Positions 1-5,328 of a stretch of DNA of 6,495 nt are shown here, piece after piece. The position numbers and the translations under genes are program-made. The notes under the pieces are model-generated. The model was not told the origin of the DNA. It searched no databases and saw only the letters and a list, made by a program, of their open reading frames with translations. The stretch comes from Moraxellaceae bacterium. Its GTDB lineage: Bacteria; Pseudomonadota; Gammaproteobacteria; Pseudomonadales; Moraxellaceae. The stretch lies in the NCBI GenBank assembly GCA_030684415.1, contig JAUXNL010000201.1:1-6495 (forward strand), written 5' to 3'. Every line of letters starts with the position of its first letter. The first letter of the stretch is position 1.

Positions 1-111
1 GCCAAGGCGGAGGTGTTTGATTACATCGAAGCCTATTACAATCCGACCCGTCTGCACTCGACTCTGGGCTATCTCAGCCCGATGGACTTTGAGGCCAGAC
101 ATCTTGCTTAA
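1..111 (+). CDS. IS3-family transposase OrfB, C-terminal fragment
   Basis: Frame 1 is open from the first base and stops with TAA at 109-111, giving 36 residues. The stretch AYYNPTRLHSTLGYLSP is the classic end of the IS3 OrfB integrase core (the Y-N-x-x-R-x-H-S-x-L-G-Y-x-x-P signature), followed by the usual short F-E-A tail. The catalytic D-D-E residues lie upstream, outside the window, so activity cannot be assessed. OrfB normally works as an OrfAB frameshift fusion that catalyses copy-out/paste-in transposition. The gene is cut by the window edge, not visibly broken. Family assignment is secure; subgroup is not. Confidence 0.9.
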   Translation, partial: AKAEVFDYIEAYYNPTRLHSTLGYLSPMDFEARHLA

Positions 112-116
112 CGAAG

Positions 117-141
117 TGTCCGGGAAATCGGGGGAAGATCA
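117..141 (+). repeat. IS3-family right terminal inverted repeat (IRR)
   Basis: The 25 bases from TGTCC to AGATCA follow the transposase stop and end in the expected ...AAGATCA tip. The boundary at 141 comes from this terminal motif; the matching left repeat is not in the window. The inner limit at 117 is approximate. Confidence 0.65.
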
Positions 142-190
142 CAAACACTTGCTTTGCGAGATCCACACCGACCGTTATAGACTCCATGGC

Positions 191-278
191 GACTTCCCCC
201 TCTCGTTTGATTGAATGTCGCACCTCAATCATGGCATCCAGATGCCGACGCGGCCCCGCCGCTTGAGAGGGAGAAGTC
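191..278. repeat. Imperfect inverted repeat enclosing three hairpins (cloverleaf-like)
   Basis: Bases 191-204 (GACTTCCCCCTCTC) pair with 265-278 (GAGAGGGAGAAGTC) with one mismatch in 14. Inside lie three smaller stems: 208-214 with 225-231 (7 bp), 233-237 with 242-246 (GGCAT/ATGCC, 5 bp) and 250-254 with 258-262 (GCGGC/GCCGC, 5 bp). Together they can form one closed stem with three arms. It does not match a tRNA: arm lengths are wrong and there is no T-loop consensus. Function unknown. Confidence 0.5.
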
Positions 279-299
279 TTTTCTACTCGCTGCAGCCGA

Positions 300-312
300 C
301 CCCGTCCCGGGG
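300..312. repeat. GC hairpin just before the cassette junction
   Basis: CCCCG at 300-304 pairs with CGGGG at 308-312 across a 3-base loop. GCAG at 292-295 can extend the stem with CTGC at 313-316, leaving a 4-base bulge on one side. No T-run follows, so it is not an intrinsic terminator. Unpaired bulges next to a GTTAGGC core recall the extrahelical bases of folded attC sites, but the partner half is missing. Confidence 0.35.
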
Positions 313-327
313 CTGCTGATTTCCAAC

Positions 328-334
328 GTTAGGC
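328..334 (+). other. Integron recombination core site GTTAGGC (5' cassette junction)
   Basis: The sequence AAC-GTTAGGC matches the GTTRRRY core in which integron integrases cut between G and TT. It lies 14 bases before the DUF2971 start codon, the normal distance for a cassette gene. Its reverse complement GCCTAAC occurs directly after that gene's stop codon, as expected for the two ends of one cassette. Whether the bases before it belong to attI or to the end of a previous attC cannot be told, because no left half is recognisable. Confidence 0.65.
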
Positions 335-348
335 ATTCTAGAGAAAAA

Positions 349-1176
349 ATGAACCTCTACCATTACACAGACCAGCGCGGATTAATTGGAATTATTGGGA
401 AAAAAGAGCTATGGGCCACTAAGATTCAGTATCTAAATGATGATAATGAATATCGACTAGCATTTAAAATTGCCGAGAAATATCTTTATGAAAAAATTAG
501 ATACGCAAAAACTGATAACATAAAATTCAGAATCCGAAGATTTATTGCTAACTTTGACTCAGTTGGAGATATGAATATATGCGTTTGCTCTCTTTCAGAA
601 AATGGAGACCTGCTAAGTCAATGGCGAGGATACTCGACATCCTTGGGTGGCTACTCCATAGGCTTTAACAAAGAAACACTTATAAAAAATTTGGATTTTG
701 CAGGCTTCTATTTAAGGCAATGCGTTTACCTAAAGAGTGAGCAGGAGGAAATCATTCACGCGGCAATTGATAAAGTCTTGGAAGAATACAAAGATTACAT
801 CGAGCCTCATCAAAAAAGAAATAGCGAGAATTGCGCCTCTGAAAGCTCAAGAGCATTTTGCAATGCCCTTTCGGAGATATCGCCAACAATAAAAGACCAA
901 ACCTTTTCTGAAGAGCGAGAGTGGAGGGTTATATCTAAAGGCGGAATACACTTTGACAAACTAGACTTTAGAGAAGGAAGGTCTATGCTAACTCCGTACT
1001 ATAGGATTGCTTTGAATATAAATATAGAAGATCTTATTGCAGAAATAATTGTTGGCCACACACCAAATATTGGATTGGCAAAAAGCGCAACACAAGCCTT
1101 TATATACAAAGAATTTATGGGCATGAAAAGATATCCTTCATTAAAGGTCAGCTCAATTCCTTACAGGAAATGGTAA
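349..1176 (+). CDS. DUF2971 domain-containing protein, cassette-borne
   Basis: A 275-residue soluble protein of unknown function, recognised by its motif order as DUF2971: Y4-H5-Y6 near the start, LWAT...QYLNDDNEY at 21-35, SLSENGDLLSQWRGY at 81-95, GYSIGF at 101-106, FSEEREWR at 186-193 and EIIVGHTPN at 232-240. No signal peptide or membrane segment is seen. The ATG at 349 was chosen because homology-like sequence starts exactly there and it lies 14 bases after the cassette junction; the frame stays open back to 211, but those 46 codons run through the junction and look non-coding. The ribosome site is weak (AGAG, then A-run). The gene is strikingly AT-rich with AAA/ATA-type codon use, unlike its neighbours, so it was probably acquired. 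DUF2971 genes are frequent in accessory DNA; a role in defence or toxicity is possible but unproven. Confidence 0.85.
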   Translation: MNLYHYTDQRGLIGIIGKKELWATKIQYLNDDNEYRLAFKIAEKYLYEKIRYAKTDNIKFRIRRFIANFDSVGDMNICVCSLSENGDLLSQWRGYSTSLGGYSIGFNKETLIKNLDFAGFYLRQCVYLKSEQEEIIHAAIDKVLEEYKDYIEPHQKRNSENCASESSRAFCNALSEISPTIKDQTFSEEREWRVISKGGIHFDKLDFREGRSMLTPYYRIALNINIEDLIAEIIVGHTPNIGLAKSATQAFIYKEFMGMKRYPSLKVSSIPYRKW

Positions 1177-1183
1177 GCCTAAC
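1177..1183 (+). other. attC left core (R'') GCCTAAC, rest of attC missing
   Basis: GCCTAAC fits the RYYYAAC consensus that opens an attC site and is the exact reverse complement of GTTAGGC at 328-334. It follows the TAA stop of the DUF2971 gene with no gap and continues AAG, a common attC beginning. The matching right core GTTRRRY is not found downstream, so this is a half-site. Confidence 0.6.
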
Positions 1184-1219
1184 AAGCGGCTGTGATCGTC
1201 TGACCCCTTGTCTACACTC

Positions 1220-1234
1220 TCACGCCTGGCGTGA
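1220..1234. repeat. Perfect 7-bp inverted repeat TCACGCC-T-GGCGTGA
   Basis: The arms 1220-1226 and 1228-1234 are exactly complementary around a single central base. A symmetric 15-mer like this suits a dimeric DNA-binding protein, but it lies about 240 bp before the next start codon and 37 bp after the half attC, so it could equally be an attC or element-end remnant. Confidence 0.4.
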
Positions 1235-1275
1235 ATGATGCTCTGCTACTGCTACTGTGCGTTCTTGTTCTAGAG

Positions 1276-1287
1276 GCGCAGCTGCGC
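1276..1287. repeat. Perfect 12-bp palindrome GCGCAGCTGCGC
   Basis: Self-complementary over all 12 bases. There is no loop, so a protein-binding site is more natural than an RNA hairpin. No role can be assigned; in GC-rich DNA such a site may arise by chance. Confidence 0.3.
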
Positions 1288-1394
1288 TGCAACATCGGGT
1301 GTTTCAGCCAGGCATCCGGGTCGTAAGCTTCGCAGGGCTTTGTTTTTCCTCGACCTCTCAGTGCCTCCCCGGTCCCCAGTGGCGCATCGCAATC

Positions 1395-1426
1395 CTGGGC
1401 TGCTGGGCTCGTAGCAGACTGCTACG
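1395..1426 (+). promoter_or_regulatory. Candidate operator upstream of the ParD-like gene
   Basis: Two direct copies of CTGGGCT (1395-1401 and 1403-1409, period 8) run straight into a perfect inverted repeat CGTAGCA-GAC-TGCTACG (1410-1426). The cluster ends 45 bp before the start codon at 1472, where an autoregulatory site would be expected. Ribbon-helix-helix antitoxins commonly bind short repeats in their own promoters, hence the proposal. The hairpin is not followed by a T-run, so it is not a terminator. Assignment is inference. Confidence 0.4.
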
Positions 1427-1471
1427 CTTCGAGGTGTTCCCCGTCTATGGCAAGGCGAGTCGGAGATTTCC

Positions 1472-1879
1472 ATGGCAAAAGCTGCATCCCCCATCCGCCT
1501 TCATGAAAACCTGATGGCGCACGCAGCCGCCTCGGCGCAGGTGCAGCACCGCAGTACCGCTGCGCAGATCGAGTATTGGGCGGAGCTTGGGCGTCATGTG
1601 TCGGCCCGGTTATCCCCTGAGGAAGTGCTGGCGGTCTTCGCCGGGTTGATGAAGGTCCGTGTAGAACCTGTGGCGAGTCTGCCGGTGCCGACGGATACCG
1701 TGCTCGCGGCGCTGGAGCAGGACCGTGCCACGGGCGCACTGGTCTCGGCCGTCACAGGCAGTGCCGTGCGCTATCGGGCGTCGCTGCGCCATCCTGGTCT
1801 GCTGGATGAGTTGGGGCCAGAGGGCCGCGTGCGTGTGGGCCGCTTTCAGGGTGGGGTGTTTACGCCGGTCGAGGGCTGA
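1472..1879 (+). CDS. ParD-like antitoxin-family protein (PF11903 type), no adjacent toxin
   Basis: A 135-residue soluble protein. Residues 5-45 (ASPIRLHENLMAHAA..., then RSTAAQIEYWAELGRHV) show the pattern of ParD-like ribbon-helix-helix proteins: a short IRL strand followed by two helices with the Q-I-E-Y-W signature. The remaining 90 residues form a second part ending in RHPGLLDELGPEGRVRVGRF, also typical of this family's longer members. The start at 1472 is supported by GGAG at 1462-1465, six bases upstream. Family knowledge suggests DNA binding and type II antitoxin activity, but no toxin frame lies on either side: downstream there are only about 80 bp before the terminator. It may be a solitary regulator or an orphan. 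A repeat cluster at 1395-1426 is a possible self-regulation site. GC-rich, unlike the cassette gene. Confidence 0.75.
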   Translation: MAKAASPIRLHENLMAHAAASAQVQHRSTAAQIEYWAELGRHVSARLSPEEVLAVFAGLMKVRVEPVASLPVPTDTVLAALEQDRATGALVSAVTGSAVRYRASLRHPGLLDELGPEGRVRVGRFQGGVFTPVEG

Positions 1880-1958
1880 GCATGCCGGCCTCCAGGCAGT
1901 TATTGCTGTCGGTCCTGCCAGATTGGGCGGCCGACATTCCGGCTGACGAGAGGCAGCA

Positions 1959-1998
1959 GAAATAAAAAGGGGATGCCAAGGCATCCCCTTTTTATTTC
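1959..1998. terminator. Bidirectional intrinsic terminator (perfect 19-bp inverted repeat)
   Basis: Bases 1959-1977 and 1980-1998 are perfectly complementary around the two bases AA. The core stem is GGGGATGCC/GGCATCCCC, with AAAAA before it and TTTTT after it, so a GC hairpin with a U-run is formed in both transcription directions. It lies 79 bp after the ParD-like gene and 8 bp after the end of the M48 gene on the opposite strand, so it can end both converging transcripts. Confidence 0.92.
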
Positions 1999-2006
1999 CA
2001 GAGCGC

Positions 2007-2876
2007 TTATTTCTTCAGTTTGACGAAGCGCGCGGGCTCTTTCGCACTGTCGGCCAGTGCATCCATCTGCTCGCCCATGGCGGCCGACAGCAGCTCCAGT
2101 CGCGCCGCGGGTGTCGGGTGCGTCTGGAACATCAGCGCCATGGCGCCATCTTCGGCGTTCACGGCATCCAGCGTTTGCAGGCTGCCCACCAGGCCAAACG
2201 GGTTGTAGCCAGCACGGGCGGCGATGACGACACCCATGCGGTCGGCTTCGAACTCGTCTTTCTTGTCGAGGCCGCGGGCAAACAGTTCGGTGCCGGCCGT
2301 GAAGGCGCGCAGGCTGTTCTTGGCGTCGCGGTTGTTCTTTTCTTCGGCTACGGCAGCGGCGATATCCATTTTCCATTCGCGGCCGAGTGCGGACTTGATG
2401 GCTTTGATCTGATGCCGTTGCAGCACATGAGCAATTTCGTGGGCGAGTACGCCAGCCAGCTCGGATTCGTTGCGCAGTTTTTCATACAGGCCGCGCGTGA
2501 TCAGGATGGTGCCGCCGGGCATGGCAAAGGCGTTGACGTTGGGGGTGTCGATGATGCCGAAACGCCAGGGCAGCCCGGGGCGGTCGGTGTGCAGTGAAAG
2601 CCAGCGTCCTATATTGTTGACGTATTTCTGCGCGGCATCGTTGCGCAGCAGTGGTGCGGCGCCGAGCAGGTTGGCGGCAATGCCGTTGCCGATCTCGATT
2701 TCCTGCGGTTCGAGTACGTCGGCATTGGCCTCAACGATTTTCTTGCCGACATTGAGTGCTTTTTGCACATTGGGGTCGTTCAGCTTTTCCAGGGCTTCGC
2801 CAAAATTGAAGGCCTGCGCGGGAGCGATGAGCAGACTGCTGAGCAGGGCAGCCAGTACAAATGAGGGCTTCATCAT
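2007..2876 (-). CDS. Periplasmic M48-family zinc metallopeptidase
   Basis: A 289-residue secreted protein. The N-terminus is a signal peptide (basic MMKPS, hydrophobic 6-18, cleavage likely after APAQA at 22); there is no lipobox cysteine. The catalytic HEIAH is at 146-150, where the two histidines bind zinc and E147 is the general base. The third ligand lies in EFEAD at 208-212 (probably E208). FAMPGG at 117-122 and the later THPTPAARL at 252-260 are further M48 hallmarks. No TPR repeats follow, so it is a short form and not BepA; closer to LoiP-like or uncharacterised members. Likely role: cleavage of misfolded envelope proteins. The first ATG overlaps the upstream stop in an ATGA; a second ATG three bases on (2873) is better spaced, six bases from GGAG, and may be the true start. 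Last gene of the operon. Confidence 0.92.
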   Translation of the reverse strand: MMKPSFVLAALLSSLLIAPAQAFNFGEALEKLNDPNVQKALNVGKKIVEANADVLEPQEIEIGNGIAANLLGAAPLLRNDAAQKYVNNIGRWLSLHTDRPGLPWRFGIIDTPNVNAFAMPGGTILITRGLYEKLRNESELAGVLAHEIAHVLQRHQIKAIKSALGREWKMDIAAAVAEEKNNRDAKNSLRAFTAGTELFARGLDKKDEFEADRMGVVIAARAGYNPFGLVGSLQTLDAVNAEDGAMALMFQTHPTPAARLELLSAAMGEQMDALADSAKEPARFVKLKK

Positions 2877-3382
2877 TTTCTCCCCTTCTTTTTGGTGGGT
2901 TCCGGTTCGGGGGTGGGCAGGAACTCTAGCGTTTGGGCGGCGAGCTTGCCTTGCGTGGCGAACTGCCGTGCGCGCGTGTCGTCCACCATCAGTGGCTCGA
3001 GTTTGGCGGCCTCGGCGGGATTGGGTGTGGCAGCGGCGAGCTCTTCTGCGGACAGGCCTTTGACGCCGGTACTGACGGTGTTGCCACTGGAGCCGGTCTT
3101 GAATACGGAGGCAACGGCACCGATGCCGGCATCGCCGCGCTGGCCGGAGCCGGTACGCACATTGAGCACACGCACCCAGCCGCTTTTGCCGTCAGGTGTT
3201 TTTACGTTGGCCCAGGCCCCTTGGCGGGCGGTGATGTCGACGCTGCTTTGTGCCGGTAACTGGCTGACAACGGTGGCACTGGCGGCGGGTTTGGCGAGCA
3301 GGCTGCTGTCGCGCAGTAGCGTGCCGGGCTCCGCCAGCGCGAGCGGGCTGGCCAGCAGGCCGAGAAAAATGAAGTGGCGCAT
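2873..3382 (-). CDS. Secreted bacterial SH3-domain protein
   Basis: A 169-residue protein starting MRHFIFLGLLASPLALAE, a compact signal peptide probably cut after residue 17. Residues about 20-76 form an SH3b-type fold: repeated short strands with PAQSSVDITARQGAWANVKTP, then the D-G-K-S-G-W-V-R-V turn typical of the family. The C-terminal half is low-complexity and acidic/alanine-rich and ends in a basic PTKKKGRK tail. SH3b domains often bind peptidoglycan or envelope proteins; the ligand here is unknown. The frame is open up to 3478, but GGAGG lies six bases before the ATG at 3382, and earlier starts would put residues before the signal peptide and overlap the cyclase gene. Its stop overlaps the M48 start by four bases, so translation is likely coupled and the two proteins may act together. 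Confidence 0.85.
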   Translation of the reverse strand: MRHFIFLGLLASPLALAEPGTLLRDSSLLAKPAASATVVSQLPAQSSVDITARQGAWANVKTPDGKSGWVRVLNVRTGSGQRGDAGIGAVASVFKTGSSGNTVSTGVKGLSAEELAAATPNPAEAAKLEPLMVDDTRARQFATQGKLAAQTLEFLPTPEPEPTKKKGRK

Positions 3383-3388
3383 GTGCAT

Positions 3389-3393
3389 CCTCC
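3389..3393 (-). promoter_or_regulatory. Ribosome binding site fixing the SH3-protein start
   Basis: On the minus strand the sequence reads GGAGG-ATGCAC-ATG. The perfect GGAGG is six bases from the ATG at 3382 but directly touches the ATG at 3388, so the inner ATG is the better start. Confidence 0.7.
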
Positions 3394-3422
3394 AAACGTC
3401 CATCAGGGGGTTGATCGTTCCG

Positions 3423-5282
3423 TCATTTTTGCGGTGACGTGTTGTGGTGTGAGTGCTGCGGCTCGAACAGCCCGACATCCTGCTCTCGGCCTTTTACCTG
3501 AAACAGGCCGTGATCGGTAAAGGTATAGCGCCCGCCAGCCAAGCATGCTGCTTTGGTGGCGTCGGACACCAGCACGCGTGCCACGCCCTTGGTGCAGCCT
3601 TCGATGCGGCTGGCGAGATTCACCGTGTCGCCGATGGCGGTGTAATCGAGCCGGTCGTCGCTGCCGAGAAAGCCGACCACGGCAGGCCCGGTGTGCACGC
3701 CGATGCCGATGTCGAAATCGCCCAGGCTGCTGTCGGTTTGCGCCAGTTCCCGCTTGAACGCATCGAGCGCCTTGGCCATGTCGAGGGCGGCGGCAACGGC
3801 GCGCTCGGCATGATCGGGCAGGTCGGCAGGAGCATTCCAGAAGGCCATGATGGCGTCGCCGATGAATTTGTCCAGCGTGCCGCCGTGGCGAAAGATGACC
3901 TCTACCTGCTGGCTGAAGTAACGGTTGAGCAACTCCACCACGGCTTCTGGCGTGCGCGTTTCCGACAGGGTGGTAAAGCCGCGGATATCCGAAAACAAGA
4001 CGGTGATGTCGCGTGCTTCCGGTTTGCGGTCGCGCGAAAGCTCGCCGGTTTTGACCAGTTCGTCGACCACGCGCGGGTCGAGAAAACGGCGGAACAGGGT
4101 GACGGCCTGTTCGCGCTCGCGGCGTTCACGCCAGAAGGCTTCGAGCGTGAGCAGGCCGTAGCCCAGCCATGCCAGCGTGAGGGCGGCGCCCACGGGAATA
4201 TAAAGTTGCTGATGCAGCGCGGCGTAACTGCCAGCGAGCAGCAGCGCTGTAGTGGCCAGCAACAACAGGCCGTTGCGTAGAGGGCTTTGACGGCGTGCAA
4301 AACCGAAGGTCAGTGCGGCCATGAGCAGTAGGGTGAGTGGCCAGCGTGCCGGCACATCGCGCAGCCAGTCATTGCCGCGCAGGTTGGCGATGGCCGTGGT
4401 GAGGATTTCGGCACCCGGTGTCAGCACATCCAGCGGCGTGGGGCGAAAATCATTCAGGCCGGGCGCAGTGGCGCCGACGATCACCAGGCTGTCTTTCAAT
4501 GTGGGGGCGAGCACGGGAGTGGCGCTGGCGAGGTCGTTGAACAGATCGCTGTAGGCAATCGTGCGTGGCGGCTTGCCGTACCAATGCAGACGCACGAGCT
4601 TTTCTGCCGGTAAGGTGGCGCCGGAAAAGCGCGCCATGCTGGCGCTGAGGCTGGGCAGTTGCCAGCCGCCGCGCTCGTGATACAGGCGCGCATGGCGGCC
4701 GCGTTGGTCGCTGTCTTTTTCGAAATTGATGAGACCGCCCTGCCAGTTCTGCAGACTCAGTACCAGTGGCACCAGCAACGGCGCGGTGGCCAGTGCATCG
4801 GCCGTGGCGGTGCGCAAGGCGCCAAAGCTTGGCGGTAGTGCCTGCAGTGGCGCGCCCTTGCCATCGGCCAGCAAGAGTGACGGAAAGAAAAGGTGGTCGT
4901 GCTCCTGCGCAATGTCGCGCAGCACGGCGTCGCTGTCGGGGCGGAAGGCGTCGGCTTCGTTAAAAAGAATGTCGAAGCCGACGGCCTTGGGCGCAAAACG
5001 GGCGAGGCCGTCAATCAGCTCGCCGTGCACGGCGCGTGGCCAGGGCCAGGAGCCGGCAACGGCATTCATGTCTTCCAGACTTTTCTGGTCGATGGCGACG
5101 AGCACGATATCGGCAGGCGGTGTGCGCGTGGCTGCTTCGCGACTCAGCAACAGATCCCCCACCCGGTTGTCCAGCCGCTCAAGTGCGCCGCTGAACTGCA
5201 GCAGCAGCGTCAGCGCCAGCAAGACCAGCAGGGGAACGCGTAAAGGGCGTGGGGGCGGGTGCGAAGCGTGACGGGAAATCAT
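3423..5282 (-). CDS. CHASE2-domain membrane adenylate/guanylate cyclase (class III)
   Basis: A 619-residue sensor cyclase. A transmembrane helix at about 16-30 leads into a periplasmic CHASE2 domain (about 30-310, with DIVLVAIDQKSLE at 58-70, WPWPRAVHGELIDGL at 79-93 and VGFDILFNE at 101-109). Three closely spaced helices follow (about 313-329, 336-353, 360-381), then a helical linker and the cyclase domain from about 425. Metal-binding aspartates are D432 (FSDIRGFT) and D476 (DKFIGD). The base-selecting pair appears to be K472 and T548 (DYTAIGDTVNLASR), a Lys/Thr combination known from class IIIb adenylate cyclases; N555 and R559 are the transition-state residues. All catalytic positions are intact, so it should be active, most likely making cAMP. 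AAGGA lies five to six bases before the start. It is 46 bp after recN and 40 bp before the SH3 gene, in one likely operon. Confidence 0.93.
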   Translation of the reverse strand: MISRHASHPPPRPLRVPLLVLLALTLLLQFSGALERLDNRVGDLLLSREAATRTPPADIVLVAIDQKSLEDMNAVAGSWPWPRAVHGELIDGLARFAPKAVGFDILFNEADAFRPDSDAVLRDIAQEHDHLFFPSLLLADGKGAPLQALPPSFGALRTATADALATAPLLVPLVLSLQNWQGGLINFEKDSDQRGRHARLYHERGGWQLPSLSASMARFSGATLPAEKLVRLHWYGKPPRTIAYSDLFNDLASATPVLAPTLKDSLVIVGATAPGLNDFRPTPLDVLTPGAEILTTAIANLRGNDWLRDVPARWPLTLLLMAALTFGFARRQSPLRNGLLLLATTALLLAGSYAALHQQLYIPVGAALTLAWLGYGLLTLEAFWRERREREQAVTLFRRFLDPRVVDELVKTGELSRDRKPEARDITVLFSDIRGFTTLSETRTPEAVVELLNRYFSQQVEVIFRHGGTLDKFIGDAIMAFWNAPADLPDHAERAVAAALDMAKALDAFKRELAQTDSSLGDFDIGIGVHTGPAVVGFLGSDDRLDYTAIGDTVNLASRIEGCTKGVARVLVSDATKAACLAGGRYTFTDHGLFQVKGREQDVGLFEPQHSHHNTSPQK

Positions 5283-5328
5283 GGCGTCCTTGTCGGTAAA
5301 GCGGCTAGCCGCGCGGCAAGCACGCGGG

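Larger units (their letters stand above)
1..141 (+). mobile_element. Right end of an IS3-family insertion sequence (left part outside window)
   Basis: The segment has the C-terminal part of an IS3-type orfB transposase followed, six bases after its stop codon, by a sequence ending in GGGGGAAGATCA. Read inward from 141 this gives TGATCTTCCCCC, the TGATCTT-type tip usual for IS3-group elements. The left end lies outside the window, so target-site duplication and completeness cannot be judged. The sequence directly after 141 is not coding. Confidence 0.8.
142..327. other. Non-coding stretch between IS end and cassette
   Basis: No credible gene is present. The only long reading frames are an antisense-like overlap and an upstream extension of the DUF2971 frame, neither with protein-like composition. 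Base composition is mixed and becomes GC-rich toward 240-320. It is full of short inverted repeats (191-278, 300-312), which is compatible with debris of a folded attC or of an older cassette, but no RYYYAAC core that could start an attC is visible here. A weak -35/-10 pair (TTGCGA at 154, TATAGA at 176, 16-bp spacer) is seen but not convincing. Confidence 0.5.
329..1183 (+). mobile_element. Integron gene cassette (DUF2971), with truncated attC
   Basis: The unit runs from TTAGGC (after the cut site) through one gene to GCCTAAC. It has the typical compact cassette design: a 14-base leader, one ORF filling nearly the whole unit, and the attC core beginning one base after the stop codon. Base composition is far more AT-rich than in the flanks, a sign of foreign origin. 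No GTTRRRY core is found in the roughly 150 bases after 1183, so the attC is cut off or decayed and the cassette is probably no longer excisable. No intI gene is in the window. The real 3' limit is unknown. Confidence 0.6.
1184..1471. other. Non-coding stretch with several short palindromes
   Basis: No credible gene on either strand in these 288 bases. Composition returns to moderately GC-rich. It contains a 15-base palindrome at 1220-1234, a 12-base palindrome at 1276-1287, a short tandem repeat of CTGCTA at 1243-1257, and a direct-plus-inverted repeat cluster at 1395-1426. Its left part may be decayed integron sequence and its right part the promoter region of the ParD-like gene; the border between them cannot be placed. 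Confidence 0.5.

Noticed and set aside
154..181. Promoter-like pair TTGCGA and TATAGA with 16-bp spacer
   Set aside because: Each hexamer matches the consensus in only four of six positions and it is about 170 bp from the gene; too weak to annotate.
211..348. N-terminal extension of the DUF2971 frame by 46 codons
   Set aside because: It runs through the cassette junction and GC-rich hairpins, has no family-like residues, and composition changes sharply at the ATG at 349, where family motifs begin.
634..921. S-T-S followed by E-x-E in the DUF2971 protein, like R-S-E-type ADP-ribosyltransferases
   Set aside because: R93 and STS (96-98) are only a few residues apart, whereas true R-S-E enzymes place them on separate strands; probably coincidence.
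1243..1257. Tandem CTGCTA repeat
   Set aside because: Only two and a half copies; too short to call a meaningful repeat array.
1880..1958. Possible toxin gene after the ParD-like gene
   Set aside because: Only 79 bp remain before the terminator and no frame with a start and ribosome site continues.
3383..3478. Earlier start for the SH3-domain protein
   Set aside because: It would overlap the cyclase gene by 56 bp, put a 32-residue polar stretch before a clear signal peptide, and ignore the well-placed GGAGG.
3453..4280. Long plus-strand frame (275 codons) opposite the cyclase gene
   Set aside because: It is a mirror of the GC-rich cyclase coding strand; the minus-strand product has all family motifs and this one has none.
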